Part shown: piece by piece, positions 52,761 to 60,887 of the stretch
Layout of the letters: each line of letters begins with the position of its first letter
Position numbering within the stretch: position 1 is the first letter of the stretch
From: Evansella caseinilytica
GTDB lineage: Bacteria; Bacillota; Bacilli; Bacillales; Salisediminibacteriaceae
Direction of reading: 5' to 3'
Assembly (NCBI RefSeq): GCF_900107275.1
Contig: NZ_FNPI01000015.1
Span: 62,001-126,000, forward strand
Length of the DNA: 64,000 nt
Program-made: the position numbers and the translations under genes
The notes under the pieces: model-generated
Database searches by the model: none
What the model saw: only the letters and a program-made list of their open reading frames with translations
What the model was told of the DNA's origin: nothing

Positions 52761-53095
52761 TATTTCTGGGAAAACAATTGCATTATGGCAGCTCCAGTCA
52801 TGGCAACAATTAAAATGATAAACATAACACGCAGTAATTTATTCATACTATTCATAATCATTGAAGCAAGTTCTCTGTATGATTCATCAAATTTAATAAT
52901 TTCATTGCCATCAGTTATGGCATGCAATAGTATCGATACAAGCCCTTGAAATATAGGTTTACTAACAATTAAATCATCTGCAATGGATTGATAAACTTTT
53001 TCCCATATTAGTTGTTTTTGAGAATGAATTTGAGTTTTGCCATCCAGTGAAAGCTTATTTAGTATGGAATTAAACTCTTTTCCAGTAATCTTGTA
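52760..53095 (-). pseudogene. 5'-truncated ORF upstream of the membrane gene
   Basis: One frame is open from 53095 to the stop at 52760-52762 and reads like a protein: KITGKEFNSILNKLSLDG, then IFQGLVSILLHAITDGNEII, ending in a hydrophobic helix (VMFIILIVAMTGAAIMQLF). It has no usable start near the beginning, and a stop lies directly upstream. It may be a 5'-truncated gene or a product of a frameshift. Family not recognised. Confidence 0.5.
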
Positions 53096-53243
53096 TTACC
53101 ATACACTTTAAATAAAGCAATACATCAATAAGAAAGACAGAACTACAAGAGCTCGATTGTTTTATATATCCATCTTTAATAATGGATTAAAAATCTCAAG
53201 GTTTGAAATTTTTAATGTTCCAGATTTTTATCACTAATTTCAC

Positions 53244-53295
53244 TTGACAAACCACTACGATTTGTAGTAATATGTAATTACTACAAATCGTAGTG
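53244..53295. promoter_or_regulatory. BlaI-type promoter and double operator
   Basis: TTGACA (53244-53249), an 18-base spacer and TAATAT (53268-53273). A perfect inverted repeat with 19-bp arms (CACTACGATTTGTAGTAAT, spacer ATGTA) covers 53253-53295. Each arm is itself a dyad ACTAC-N5-GTAGT, similar to BlaI/MecI operators. The repressor would block the polymerase. Confidence 0.8.
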
Positions 53296-53341
53296 GTAAA
53301 CTCATTATGGACGCATAATGAAAATTAAAGAGGTGTTCACT

Positions 53342-53716
53342 GTGAACAAGGTTCAAAAGTTATCGAGTACTGAAATGGAAGTAATGGAGGTCATTTGGGA
53401 ATGTACTCCACCGGTTACTTCTAGTGAGTTATTACGTTTGTTTAGCCAAAAGGGAAAGGAATGGAAAGCACAAACTATTTCTACTTTCCTATCACGATTA
53501 GTGGATAAAGGAGCTTTGTCAGTTACGAGACACGGACGGACGAACAAATATACTCCTTGTATTTCATTTGAAGATTACAAGTATATGGAAACTAAAAGTG
53601 TACTAGACGGATTATATCAAGGTTCAGTTAAAAATCTAATTTCAGCTTTATATGATGGTGATAAACTATCAAATGAAGATATTGAAGAACTTAAAAAATG
53701 GTTCTCAGAAAAGTAG
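53342..53716 (+). CDS. BlaI/MecI/CopY-family repressor
   Basis: The product is 124 residues. The start is the GTG for MNKVQKLSSTEMEVM with AAAGAGGTG 6 bases before it. The winged helix has LSSTEMEVMEVIWECTPPVT, AQTISTFLSRLVDKGALSVT and RHGRTNKYTPCISFEDYK. The C-terminal helices for dimerisation are present (EDIEELKKWFSEK). It overlaps or abuts the M56 gene. It should bind the inverted repeat upstream and autoregulate. Confidence 0.9.
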   Translation: MNKVQKLSSTEMEVMEVIWECTPPVTSSELLRLFSQKGKEWKAQTISTFLSRLVDKGALSVTRHGRTNKYTPCISFEDYKYMETKSVLDGLYQGSVKNLISALYDGDKLSNEDIEELKKWFSEK

Positions 53717-53725
53717 GTGGTATTA

Positions 53726-54895
53726 ATGAGTATGATAATTCAACTACTTTTTACTTTAACTGTTACAGGGAGTACTATTGTTGTTTGCCTTTTTGTATTG
53801 CGCCTTTTATTACCAAATGCTATTTCAATTAAATGGCACTATGAGATTAGAAAAATGGCTATTGTTTTTTATTTGTTACCTATAGCCTTTCTTGTCAATT
53901 GGTTTTTGTCATTGCTTCCTATATATGCAACTACATCCACTCAGGTGTCAGGAAAATGGTATCCCAATGTATCGCATGTACCAGGTAACCCATACACTTT
54001 TAGCATTTCAGCTGATATTGCAATTCTTCTAATGAGCATATGGGGAATAGGAGTCATAACTTTTGCTGTATGGCAGGTATATTGTTACCGTAGGTTTTTA
54101 AAGAAAATACAACATAACTATACCCCTATTTCCGAATATAGCGAGATAGCGAAACAGCTTGTTTTGACGAAGGGAGCTCTTGGCATTAAAAGGGATGTTC
54201 GCCTTGCCTATAGTGCGGCTGTTCGAAGTCCTGTTCTGATTGGTTTGAGAAAACCAACTATTTATCTTCCTCAGAAAAATAGTGCAGATTTGGATATGCG
54301 TATGGTCTTACATCATGAGTTGATTCACCTGAAACGAAATGATTTATGGATTAAAGTGCTCGTGTTAGGTGCTAATGCTTTACATTGGTTTAATCCATTC
54401 ATTTATGTTCTACGTAGAGACATTCATACATGGAGTGAGTTGTCGTGTGATAAAGAAGTAGTCAAAGATATGTCCTATACCGATAGAAAACGTTATGGCG
54501 AAACACTTCTAAACGTAATGGTAGGTTCAAAAGGATTGCCTGTTCGATTCTGTTCTTCTTTATCTGGTGATGGTAAAAAATTGAAAAGGAGATTAAATAT
54601 GATTTTAAATGTTAAAAAACTTAAAAAGCGTACTATAATAATTTCCATCATGACAATGATTGTCGCTGGAATTATTGGTACATCTACAGCCATTTATGTG
54701 AACGCAGGTGTTGTACCAGAAGAAAACGATAAAACTTCATTAGAGCTTTCTAACAATGAACCTCAAGAAGCAGAAGGTGGCTACTATGAATTAGTTTCAG
54801 TTAAATTGTCTGATGAATCGAAATTCTCTAAAGAGGATTGGGAAGAAATTCTTAAACAAATCGAAAATAATGAAGTTATATTGGAAGAGGAATAA
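53726..54895 (+). CDS. M56-family (BlaR1/MecR1-like) antirepressor protease
   Basis: The product is 389 residues (GTG at 53717 is an alternative; GTAGGTGG lies before the ATG). Four transmembrane segments occur, with the zinc protease motif HHELIHLKRNDLWIK between TM3 and TM4, and a downstream CDKEVV acidic helix. Full BlaR1/MecR1 proteins are ~585 residues because of a C-terminal penicillin-binding sensor. Here the part beyond TM4 is only ~65 acidic residues. The signal is therefore not beta-lactam binding through that domain. The gene is just upstream of an IS21 insertion, so its target gene may be lost. Confidence 0.88.
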   Translation: MSMIIQLLFTLTVTGSTIVVCLFVLRLLLPNAISIKWHYEIRKMAIVFYLLPIAFLVNWFLSLLPIYATTSTQVSGKWYPNVSHVPGNPYTFSISADIAILLMSIWGIGVITFAVWQVYCYRRFLKKIQHNYTPISEYSEIAKQLVLTKGALGIKRDVRLAYSAAVRSPVLIGLRKPTIYLPQKNSADLDMRMVLHHELIHLKRNDLWIKVLVLGANALHWFNPFIYVLRRDIHTWSELSCDKEVVKDMSYTDRKRYGETLLNVMVGSKGLPVRFCSSLSGDGKKLKRRLNMILNVKKLKKRTIIISIMTMIVAGIIGTSTAIYVNAGVVPEENDKTSLELSNNEPQEAEGGYYELVSVKLSDESKFSKEDWEEILKQIENNEVILEEE

Positions 54896-55048
54896 GTATG
54901 AAATGTTGTACTTTTCACAGCGCTTCTTGGATTTAAAAAGGTCACTGATATTCAACAAATGTTTTTGTCAATATGAAAATGAGCCAGAGCGATCACTTCA
55001 AAAGTGAGCCACTTCATAATAATCAACTACCATTAGTGGAAAGTTATG

Positions 55049-55090
55049 GGCTTTAGGGATTCTTGCCCTAGGGCAAGAATCCCTAAAGCC
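55049..55090. repeat. Perfect 20-bp inverted repeat inside IS21-like element
   Basis: GGCTTTAGGGATTCTTGCCC and GGGCAAGAATCCCTAAAGCC flank a central TA. It lies just after istB (minus strand) and may act as a bidirectional barrier to transcription. The T-run is absent. Confidence 0.8.
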
Positions 55091-55104
55091 TCGCGCACCA
55101 GCAG

Positions 55105-55852
55105 TTACTCTTTGGCACTTTCCTGATGTTTCATACTTTGACGGAAACGATACGACTCTCCGTTGAGTAAGTGGATATGTGATCGATGCGTTAAACGATC
55201 GAGTAATGCGACTGTCATCTTCTCATCTCCAAAAACATTCGTCCATTCTGGGAATTCTAGATTGGTTGTGATAATAACACTTGCGCGTTCGTATCGACTT
55301 GAAAAGAACTGGAATAATAGTTCAGCTCCCGTTTTGGAGAAGGGGACATAGCCTAGCTCACGATGATCACATCAAATTTGAGCCATTTCTTCTCAAATAC
55401 TCCAAGCTTATGCTCTTCGTTAGCCATTAATAATTCTTCTACTAGTTCTGAAGCAGTTATAACTTGGTCTTATAACCATTTTGAACCACCTCTATCCCCA
55501 AAGCTATAGCCAAATGCGTTTTCCCAGTGCCGCTGTTACCAAGAAAAATAAGATTCTCTTTCTTTTCTACAAACTCCCCTTTAGCTAAAGTCATAAAGCG
55601 ATTTCGGTTCAAACTTGGCATTAGGCTAAAGTCATAAGTATCCAAAGTCTTTTGGACAGGAAATGAAGCTTGTTTGAGCCGCCTCTGATTTTCTTCTCTT
55701 GTTTGTAACTCTGTTTCCAGTAACGCTAATAAGTATCCTTCATAACTTAGATTTCGTTCCTCTGCTTCTCTTGCGAGAGAACGGTACTGTCTTCCAATTG
55801 TAGGTATTCTTAGTTGTTTCACGATGTGATCAAGCATCATTTCCGTATTCAT
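55105..55852 (-). pseudogene. istB: istB ATPase, frameshifted
   Basis: The first 131 codons hold the Walker A region FLGNSGTGKTHLAIALG and end early at QNGYKTKL. In the next frame the sequence continues as TASELVEELLMANEEHKLGV and KKWLKFDVIIV. Then a second disruption occurs where a DELGY motif should follow: about 4 bases are missing before GAGCTAGGCTATG. After that ELGYVPFSKTGAELLFQFFS, TNLEFPEWTNVFGDEKM and RLTHRSHIHLLNGESYRFR complete a normal IstB to MKHQESAKE. Two breaks make the gene non-functional. IstB is the transposition helper of IS21 elements. Confidence 0.88.
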
Positions 55853-57381
55853 TTCATCTGACCTCCTGTTAATTGTTCATATTGAGCTATGTTCGACTTT
55901 TTAACTTTATAGTCTAATAGGCTCGTAGGCGTTTTTTCTTTCGTTAATTCGTGAGGTCTCAAATAGTAATAGGTTAACCTTTGAATAGTTTCATGGACAA
56001 CCTCATACCGATAAACTTGAGCTTGTTCAGCTTCCAATAAGGCTTGTGTTAACTTTTCCATTCCCATCTCACGATGAAGGAGAAGGCGTCGAATAAATTT
56101 GCGATCTCCTGCGGCTCCTTCTTGTTCTTTCATCTTACGATGAAAACGCCTGAACACATCCGGAATGTCAGATGATTGAAAGACATGCGCATCTCGAATC
56201 GCACGTGGTTTCTTCAGTAATGCTTCGAGGTAGTGATCAAGAATCGTGACTACTTGATTCCGTTCATAAGATCGAGAATGCTCTGCGATCACTTGGTTTT
56301 GAGCCACCACGATCACTCGATCGACAAAAATTTTTGCCCATACGACTTGTCCCACATAACTACATGGAACAGAATATTGATTTGTTTTGATCGTAACCAA
56401 GGAAGTTTTGTTAACCTGACAAGAGACAAGTTTACAAGCTTCAAATGGTTGGTCTGGCAATGGATAAAGATGTTCTTTTTCTTTAACCCACATAGCGGCA
56501 ACCGTTTCTTTTGAGTGAGGGACCTTTTTACGTTCAGCTTCTTTTAAGCACCACTCTCGTAAGTAATCATTCAATTCATCTATTGATTGATCGCCTGGTT
56601 CCGGTACAAGGGCATTTCTCCTTACATACCCAACTGTTCCTTCCACACGCCCTTTTTCATTTCCCGATCGAACGTTACAGAACTCAGCCTGAAAGAGATA
56701 GTGAGCTTGTAAGGCAAGAAAGGATTCCTGTTCTAACCGATCTCTTCCTTGAAGAATTTTTTCAACAGCTGTTTTTAAGTTATCGAAGAGACCTTCGGTC
56801 GGTACTCCTCCAAAGAATTCAAACGCATGGACAAAGCCATCTAAGAAAGCCTCCTGTTTTTCATGAAGATACGCTCTCACAAATCGCACACGACTTGCCG
56901 AAAGCTGAATACAGAAGAGGTAAATACGTTGCTTTCGACCCTGTAGAATAATATCCGCCTCTCCCCAGTCGAACTGGAATTGGTGGCCGAGTTGAAAATC
57001 AAGGGGGATGAAGACCACCTGTAACTTTTTCCTGCGTTTTGCTACGAGTTTACGTAGATTAGACGCCGATCCTTTAAAGTTGTATTCCTCTACTAATCTC
57101 TGATACATTCGGGCAGCTGTATGATTTTGTTTTCCCCAACGTTTAAGATCATCTTCAAGCCATTGATCAATGATCGGAAGTATCCGTTTAGTTTCTTCCG
57201 AATATTCTTTCTTATTACTATAGATCTTTTGGCGTTGAATAGTAGTTGGGGCCTCCGTTGCCGATAGATATTTCTTGACCGTATTTCTTGAAATCCTCAG
57301 TTTTTTAGCTATTTCCCTTTGGGATAGTCTTTCTACCTGGTGTAAGAATTTGATATGATGAAATTGAGCCATACTGATCAT
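55849..57381 (-). CDS. istA: IS21-family transposase IstA
   Basis: The product is 510 residues with AGAGAGGAAAAA before the ATG. An HTH at about 15-40 (LSQREIAKKLRISRNTVKKY), then the rve/DDE core: Asp in HQFQFDWGEADIIL, Asp in EGLFDNLKTAVEK, Glu in EKGRVEGTVGYVRRN. The C-terminal region extends to YEQLTGGQMK and overlaps the istB start by 4 bases. The frame looks intact, but transposition needs istB, which is broken here. Confidence 0.93.
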   Translation of the reverse strand: MISMAQFHHIKFLHQVERLSQREIAKKLRISRNTVKKYLSATEAPTTIQRQKIYSNKKEYSEETKRILPIIDQWLEDDLKRWGKQNHTAARMYQRLVEEYNFKGSASNLRKLVAKRRKKLQVVFIPLDFQLGHQFQFDWGEADIILQGRKQRIYLFCIQLSASRVRFVRAYLHEKQEAFLDGFVHAFEFFGGVPTEGLFDNLKTAVEKILQGRDRLEQESFLALQAHYLFQAEFCNVRSGNEKGRVEGTVGYVRRNALVPEPGDQSIDELNDYLREWCLKEAERKKVPHSKETVAAMWVKEKEHLYPLPDQPFEACKLVSCQVNKTSLVTIKTNQYSVPCSYVGQVVWAKIFVDRVIVVAQNQVIAEHSRSYERNQVVTILDHYLEALLKKPRAIRDAHVFQSSDIPDVFRRFHRKMKEQEGAAGDRKFIRRLLLHREMGMEKLTQALLEAEQAQVYRYEVVHETIQRLTYYYLRPHELTKEKTPTSLLDYKVKKSNIAQYEQLTGGQMK

Positions 57382-57516
57382 TCTTTTTTCCTCTCTTCAA
57401 TTGATAGTTTGGTCACTTTCAATCATAAGAGAGGTTATCAAAATTGGAAATCATGTGGCTCATTTTTTATGTGATCGAACCGCTTAAAAGCGGCTCAATT
57501 TTAAATTATCAAATAC

Positions 57517-57552
57517 AAAGCCCTTTGAGAATCGAAGATCAAGGGGCTTTTA
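57517..57552 (+). terminator. Terminator at right flank of the IS
   Basis: AAAGCCCTTTGA pairs with TCAAGGGGCTTTT (one bulge) around GAATCGAAGA. It is probably the terminator of the BlaI/M56 operon before the IS inserted. Confidence 0.65.
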
Positions 57553-57909
57553 ACACGACTTATTAATGTATAAATGTACAAATTTACTAACACATGTATT
57601 TTATGTGATACCGTTTATGCTCATATATGACAATTCCGAGGGTTACTCTTTTGAACTGGAAATTGCATTTCGTAACCTGTCGATTTTATCTAACTAAATC
57701 ATCGGTTATTTTTAGCTCAAAGTGGTGTATTAAACTCGAAAAAGCATCTAAATTAATCACACAATTGATCATTAACAGATTTCATTTTTTAGAATATCAT
57801 GCAAATGATGCTGTGCAACTTAAAAGTGCGAAATGACGAGAATTGCTACTAGAAATTGGTTGAAATACTATTAACAAAAGAACATAATTGTTCTTAAAGA
57901 GGTGATGGT
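57553..57909. other. Intergenic with decayed coding
   Basis: No intact gene. A frame near 57627-57700 reads YDNSEGYSFELEIAFRNLSI, which looks protein-like, while the longer ORF in another frame has implausible composition. Upstream of the XRE gene, AACATAATTGTTCTTAAAGAGG provides its ribosome binding site. Confidence 0.35.
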
Positions 57910-58587
57910 ATGAATTTTGGTGTGAATCTACAGTATCTTAGAATGATGCACAAGAATATGACGCAAGAAGAACTTGCAAATCAACTGGGTGTTTCAAGAC
58001 AAACTATTTCTAAATGGGAACTTAATCAAGGAAATCCTGAACTAAGTAAGATTAAAGAAATATGTTCATTGTTTAATTGCAAATCGGATGATTTGTTATT
58101 TGGAAACATGAAAATCGTAAATGATGCTTATTCGGAAATTGTAATTGAATCGATAGAGAAATTCAAATACATAAAGTATACAGTTATCTCGGTAGAACCA
58201 GAAGATGACGCAACACGAAGAATTAAACAATTAGCAAGAGAACTAGATATTGATAATCCGAAAATTATTGGATGGGACTTTGCACATCTCTCACAAGAAC
58301 AAATAAATGTGTATCACATGCATGGTTATACTTCTGCTCTTGTCTTACCAATTGATACTAAGAATGCACATGAGTCTTATTTAATTGAAAAAAGAGAAAC
58401 ACAAAATTATGTTACAGTCACTATTAAAAATCCAATGGATAACCCATTTCATCTTATTTCTAATGCATTTAAATCTGTATTTCAATACATAAAGGTAAAC
58501 AGATACACATACGATCATTTTGCCTTTGAAAGTGTATTCTATGAGGATGATGTCGAATACATGAGGATATGTGTTGCCATTAAGTAA
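57910..58587 (+). CDS. XRE regulator with GyrI-like effector domain
   Basis: The product is 225 residues with AAAGAGGTG before the ATG. The N-terminal HTH_XRE (1-65) has MTQEELANQLGVSRQTISKW. The remaining ~150 residues (KYTVISVEPEDDATRRIKQL, IGWDFAHLSQEQINVYHMHG) resemble a GyrI/AraC effector-binding fold that binds small molecules. It precedes a DUF6273 gene, which starts 16 bases downstream. It may sense a compound and control the accessory genes next to it. Confidence 0.75.
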   Translation: MNFGVNLQYLRMMHKNMTQEELANQLGVSRQTISKWELNQGNPELSKIKEICSLFNCKSDDLLFGNMKIVNDAYSEIVIESIEKFKYIKYTVISVEPEDDATRRIKQLARELDIDNPKIIGWDFAHLSQEQINVYHMHGYTSALVLPIDTKNAHESYLIEKRETQNYVTVTIKNPMDNPFHLISNAFKSVFQYIKVNRYTYDHFAFESVFYEDDVEYMRICVAIK

Positions 58588-58603
58588 AAGAAAGGATAGA
58601 TAT

Positions 58604-59215
58604 ATGGAAATTGGAGATGTAGTAGCATTCGGACGTTTTGAATGGTATATCCTTAATATCAAAGAAGATCAAATGCTACTTCTTACAAAGGATATAATTG
58701 AATTACGTGATTACCATAACAAGTCTGAGAACATCACTTGGAAAGATTGTGAGTTGAGGCAATATCTCAATGAACCCTTCTACCACAGTTTTGATGACAG
58801 AGACCGTGACAGAATTGTCGAGACCATAAATATCAACCCTGACAATTTGTGGTACAAGAGTACTGGTGGAGAAGATACATTAGATAAAATATTTCTTTTA
58901 TCTATGGATGAAATTGTGCGGACGTATTTTGGCGATAGCAGTAGACTCTTAGATAATCCGGGTAAGAATCAAAGGTACTGGTTTCAAAGAAAAGATGTTA
59001 ACAATATCAAAAGAAGAGCAGTATATTTAGATTCCATTTGGTGGTGGTGGACACGTACGCCAGGGAAGAATAATCGTGTTACAGTCTATATACACGGTGA
59101 TGGAAATGTTGGGATTCAGGGTAATGGTGTATCAAAAAGAAACACAAATGTGATACATCCTTCAACTCATGATAATAGAGGTGGAATTCGTCCAGCTCTT
59201 TGGGTGCAAATATAA
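58604..59215 (+). CDS. DUF6273-domain protein
   Basis: The product is 203 residues. The start is the ATG for MEIGDVVAFGRFEWYI after GAAAGGATAG. The motifs GRFEWYILNIKEDQMLLLTK, ENITWKDCELRQYLNEPFY and the C-terminal WWWTRTPGKNNRVTVYIHG with GGIRPALWVQI are those of the DUF6273 family, a fold seen in many Firmicutes surface or phage-associated proteins of unknown role. No signal peptide or membrane segment here. Confidence 0.8.
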   Translation: MEIGDVVAFGRFEWYILNIKEDQMLLLTKDIIELRDYHNKSENITWKDCELRQYLNEPFYHSFDDRDRDRIVETININPDNLWYKSTGGEDTLDKIFLLSMDEIVRTYFGDSSRLLDNPGKNQRYWFQRKDVNNIKRRAVYLDSIWWWWTRTPGKNNRVTVYIHGDGNVGIQGNGVSKRNTNVIHPSTHDNRGGIRPALWVQI

Positions 59216-59233
59216 GAATGGGAGATCAAGATA

Positions 59234-59707
59234 ATGAACAAATATGAAAAAGGTATGGAGCTACTCAATGAAAGATTTGGCAAGGGCAAAGATAATGTCA
59301 TTGCACTTGCCACAATTGCGCTTGAGAAGAGCTTGGAGGGAAATCCACAACCGCGCGTACGTGATGTTGATGCGATGTATGAAGATGGTGCGTTCTACGT
59401 TGTAACCCACGCTAAATCAAACAAGATATTGCAGATAGAGGCGAATCCGGAAGTATCAATTTCTGCGAACTTTGAAGACTTTTTTAGTAGTGGTGTAGCA
59501 GTGAATCTTGGGTGGGCATTAGATCCAAAAAATGAAAAATTAAGAAGTAAACTTCGTACTGTGTTTAGTGATTGGTATGATTTTGCGAATGATGAAAGTG
59601 ATAAGAACTGCTGCTTTCTAGCAATATATCTCAAATCAGGAACGCTAAGAATCGATCATGGCGTAGAATTCTATCGCTTTGACTTTGAGAATAAAACAGC
59701 CCAATGA
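59234..59707 (+). CDS. Pyridoxamine 5'-phosphate oxidase-family protein
   Basis: The product is 157 residues, starting 18 bases after the DUF6273 gene, GGGAGATCAAGATA before the ATG. The split-barrel FMN-binding fold is indicated by NPQPRVRDVDAMYEDGAFYV, THAKSNKILQIEANPEVSIS and FEDFFSSGVAVNLGWALDP. Typical size for small PNPOx-family flavoproteins (general stress type). Substrate unknown. Probably cotranscribed with the two genes before it. Confidence 0.82.
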   Translation: MNKYEKGMELLNERFGKGKDNVIALATIALEKSLEGNPQPRVRDVDAMYEDGAFYVVTHAKSNKILQIEANPEVSISANFEDFFSSGVAVNLGWALDPKNEKLRSKLRTVFSDWYDFANDESDKNCCFLAIYLKSGTLRIDHGVEFYRFDFENKTAQ

Positions 59708-60067
59708 ATAATTGAAAGTATATTTATATATTGGTGTATACGGATTGCGGGTAGCGACAAGAAATGTGTTTACGCAAACTTCTTGTCGTTCCCTGTTAAA
59801 GATCGTATATTTTTAAAAATAAATTTAGTTATATGAATATAAATCTGAGTAGAGCTATAATTTGAAAGGGCGTTCAATAATGAGTGCTTCTATGAAAAAA
59901 AATATTGGATTTAGAATAAATTAGTTTAGATTATACTTTGGGATGATTGAGTGCAAATCGTACTGTCATTGCACTTTTATCTTTTTTTTGTATTTCATAC
60001 TGTTTTATCTGATTCTATATTCCTTGATTTCACTGCATTTTTCTTTATATTTAGTACGCTTAAAACA
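59708..60067. other. Right end of island 1, no gene
   Basis: It holds the hairpin at 59755-59788 and AT-rich DNA up to the attachment repeat. No ORF is supported. The last ~130 bases would be the element's right terminus. Confidence 0.4.
59755..59788 (+). terminator. Hairpin after PNPOx gene
   Basis: CGACAAGAA pairs perfectly with TTCTTGTCG across a 16-base loop. The T-run is weak (TTCCCTGTT). Confidence 0.55.
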
Positions 60068-60079
60068 GAGTGGGAATAA
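60068..60079 (+). repeat. Right attachment repeat (copy of guaA 3' end)
   Basis: GAGTGGGAATAA is identical to the guaA terminal bases. It is followed by a sequence similar to that after guaA, including CTACCAAAAAT..GGTAGGG, suggesting a second related element starts here. Confidence 0.75.
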
Positions 60080-60167
60080 TGATTCAACCTTATTTGAAGA
60101 GAGAACGCCTATTTAACAGTGTTTATCTTAATTTAAACGGAAGAAAGAAGTTAAAAATTATATAGTT

Positions 60168-60203
60168 CCCTACCAAAAATAAGATGGTAGGGATTATTTT
60201 TTT
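60168..60203 (+). terminator. Terminator near right attachment repeat
   Basis: CCCTACC / GGTAGGG stem around AAAAATAAGAT, then ATTATTTTTTT. It is the counterpart of the hairpin at 52073. Confidence 0.7.
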
Positions 60204-60414
60204 CAAATGATACACCTAAGTCCCTCTCCTCAACGAAGATTTTTTTGTTGTATTAATCACGTTGGAATAGTAATAGGTGCCATAAAAGCCTTGGTAACAC
60301 AGGGTTTTTTAGGGCTTTTATATCGCCCGTGGCACAGTGATGGCCCACATTGATAAGTGGTCTTCATATATTGGTTGCTGCTGTAATATTCAATGTGTGT
60401 ATCCTCACTTGTTT
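60204..60414. other. Left end of island 2, no gene seen
   Basis: It holds an AAAAGCC...GGGCTTTTA hairpin (60279-60321) that could terminate the leftward recombinase gene. No ORF is supported. Confidence 0.4.
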
Positions 60415-60800
60415 TTAGCTGAATAAAACTGCTTCATCTGTCGGTGACATGAAAATTCCTATTAGGATTGAGATGCCCATAGGCTCCTAGAGTCGTATGC
60501 ACATCTTCATGTCTGAGTCTGTCTTTAATCACCATCCCCCATGCTCATTATCAAAGAAGCGTGAGAGTGCCTTAGTCCATGAATTTTATTCGATGAATAT
60601 TCGCAGCCTTGGCAAAGCGTTTAATAGAATGAGACACGGTGTATTGTTGAGTTGGGATTCCATTATACGATAAAATAAAATTGGTTTTGCATTGTTTCTG
60701 TTATGTCTCTTTCCAATTTGCTTAAGATAATCGCGTGGTGATAGATAAACGGATGGCAAGTTGAGATTGTGTCATTCCTCTTTCTTGGCGGGTGGATTTG
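60415..60800 (-). pseudogene. Degraded tyrosine recombinase (integrase) with XRE fragment
   Basis: On the minus strand, reading towards guaA, fragments in changing frames give YNGIPTQQYTVSHSIKRFAK, then IHRIKIHGLRHSHASLIMSM, then VIKDRLRHEDVHTTLGAYGH and LNPNRNFHVTDEAVL. These are the C-terminal catalytic domain of a Tn916/phage-type integrase (HxxRH and the terminal Tyr segment). A separate RGMTQSQLAIRLSITTR segment near 60730-60790 looks like an XRE HTH. Stops and frameshifts break all of them. The N-terminal part of the integrase is missing. Confidence 0.8.
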
Positions 60801-60887
60801 ACTACGATACCAAAACAATCGGTGTTATTTATGCTTTGCATAGCGCAATCACCGCCGATAAGCATCACCGCTAATTCCTATAGTTTA

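Larger units (their letters stand above)
54980..57497 (-). mobile_element. IS21-family insertion sequence (inactive)
   Basis: Ends: TGAGCCAGAGCGATCAC with TGAGCCAC (left) and, on the other strand, TGAGCCGCTTTTAAGCGG, GATCACAT and TGAGCCAC (right). The TGAGCC and GATCAC motifs repeat, as IS21 elements with multiple terminal repeats do. About 2.5 kb. It encodes istA (complete) and istB (frameshifted). I see no clear target duplication. Confidence 0.85.

Noticed and set aside
57627-57836. 69-codon ORF right of the IS element
   Set aside because: Implausible residue composition; another frame of the same DNA looks more protein-like, suggesting decay.
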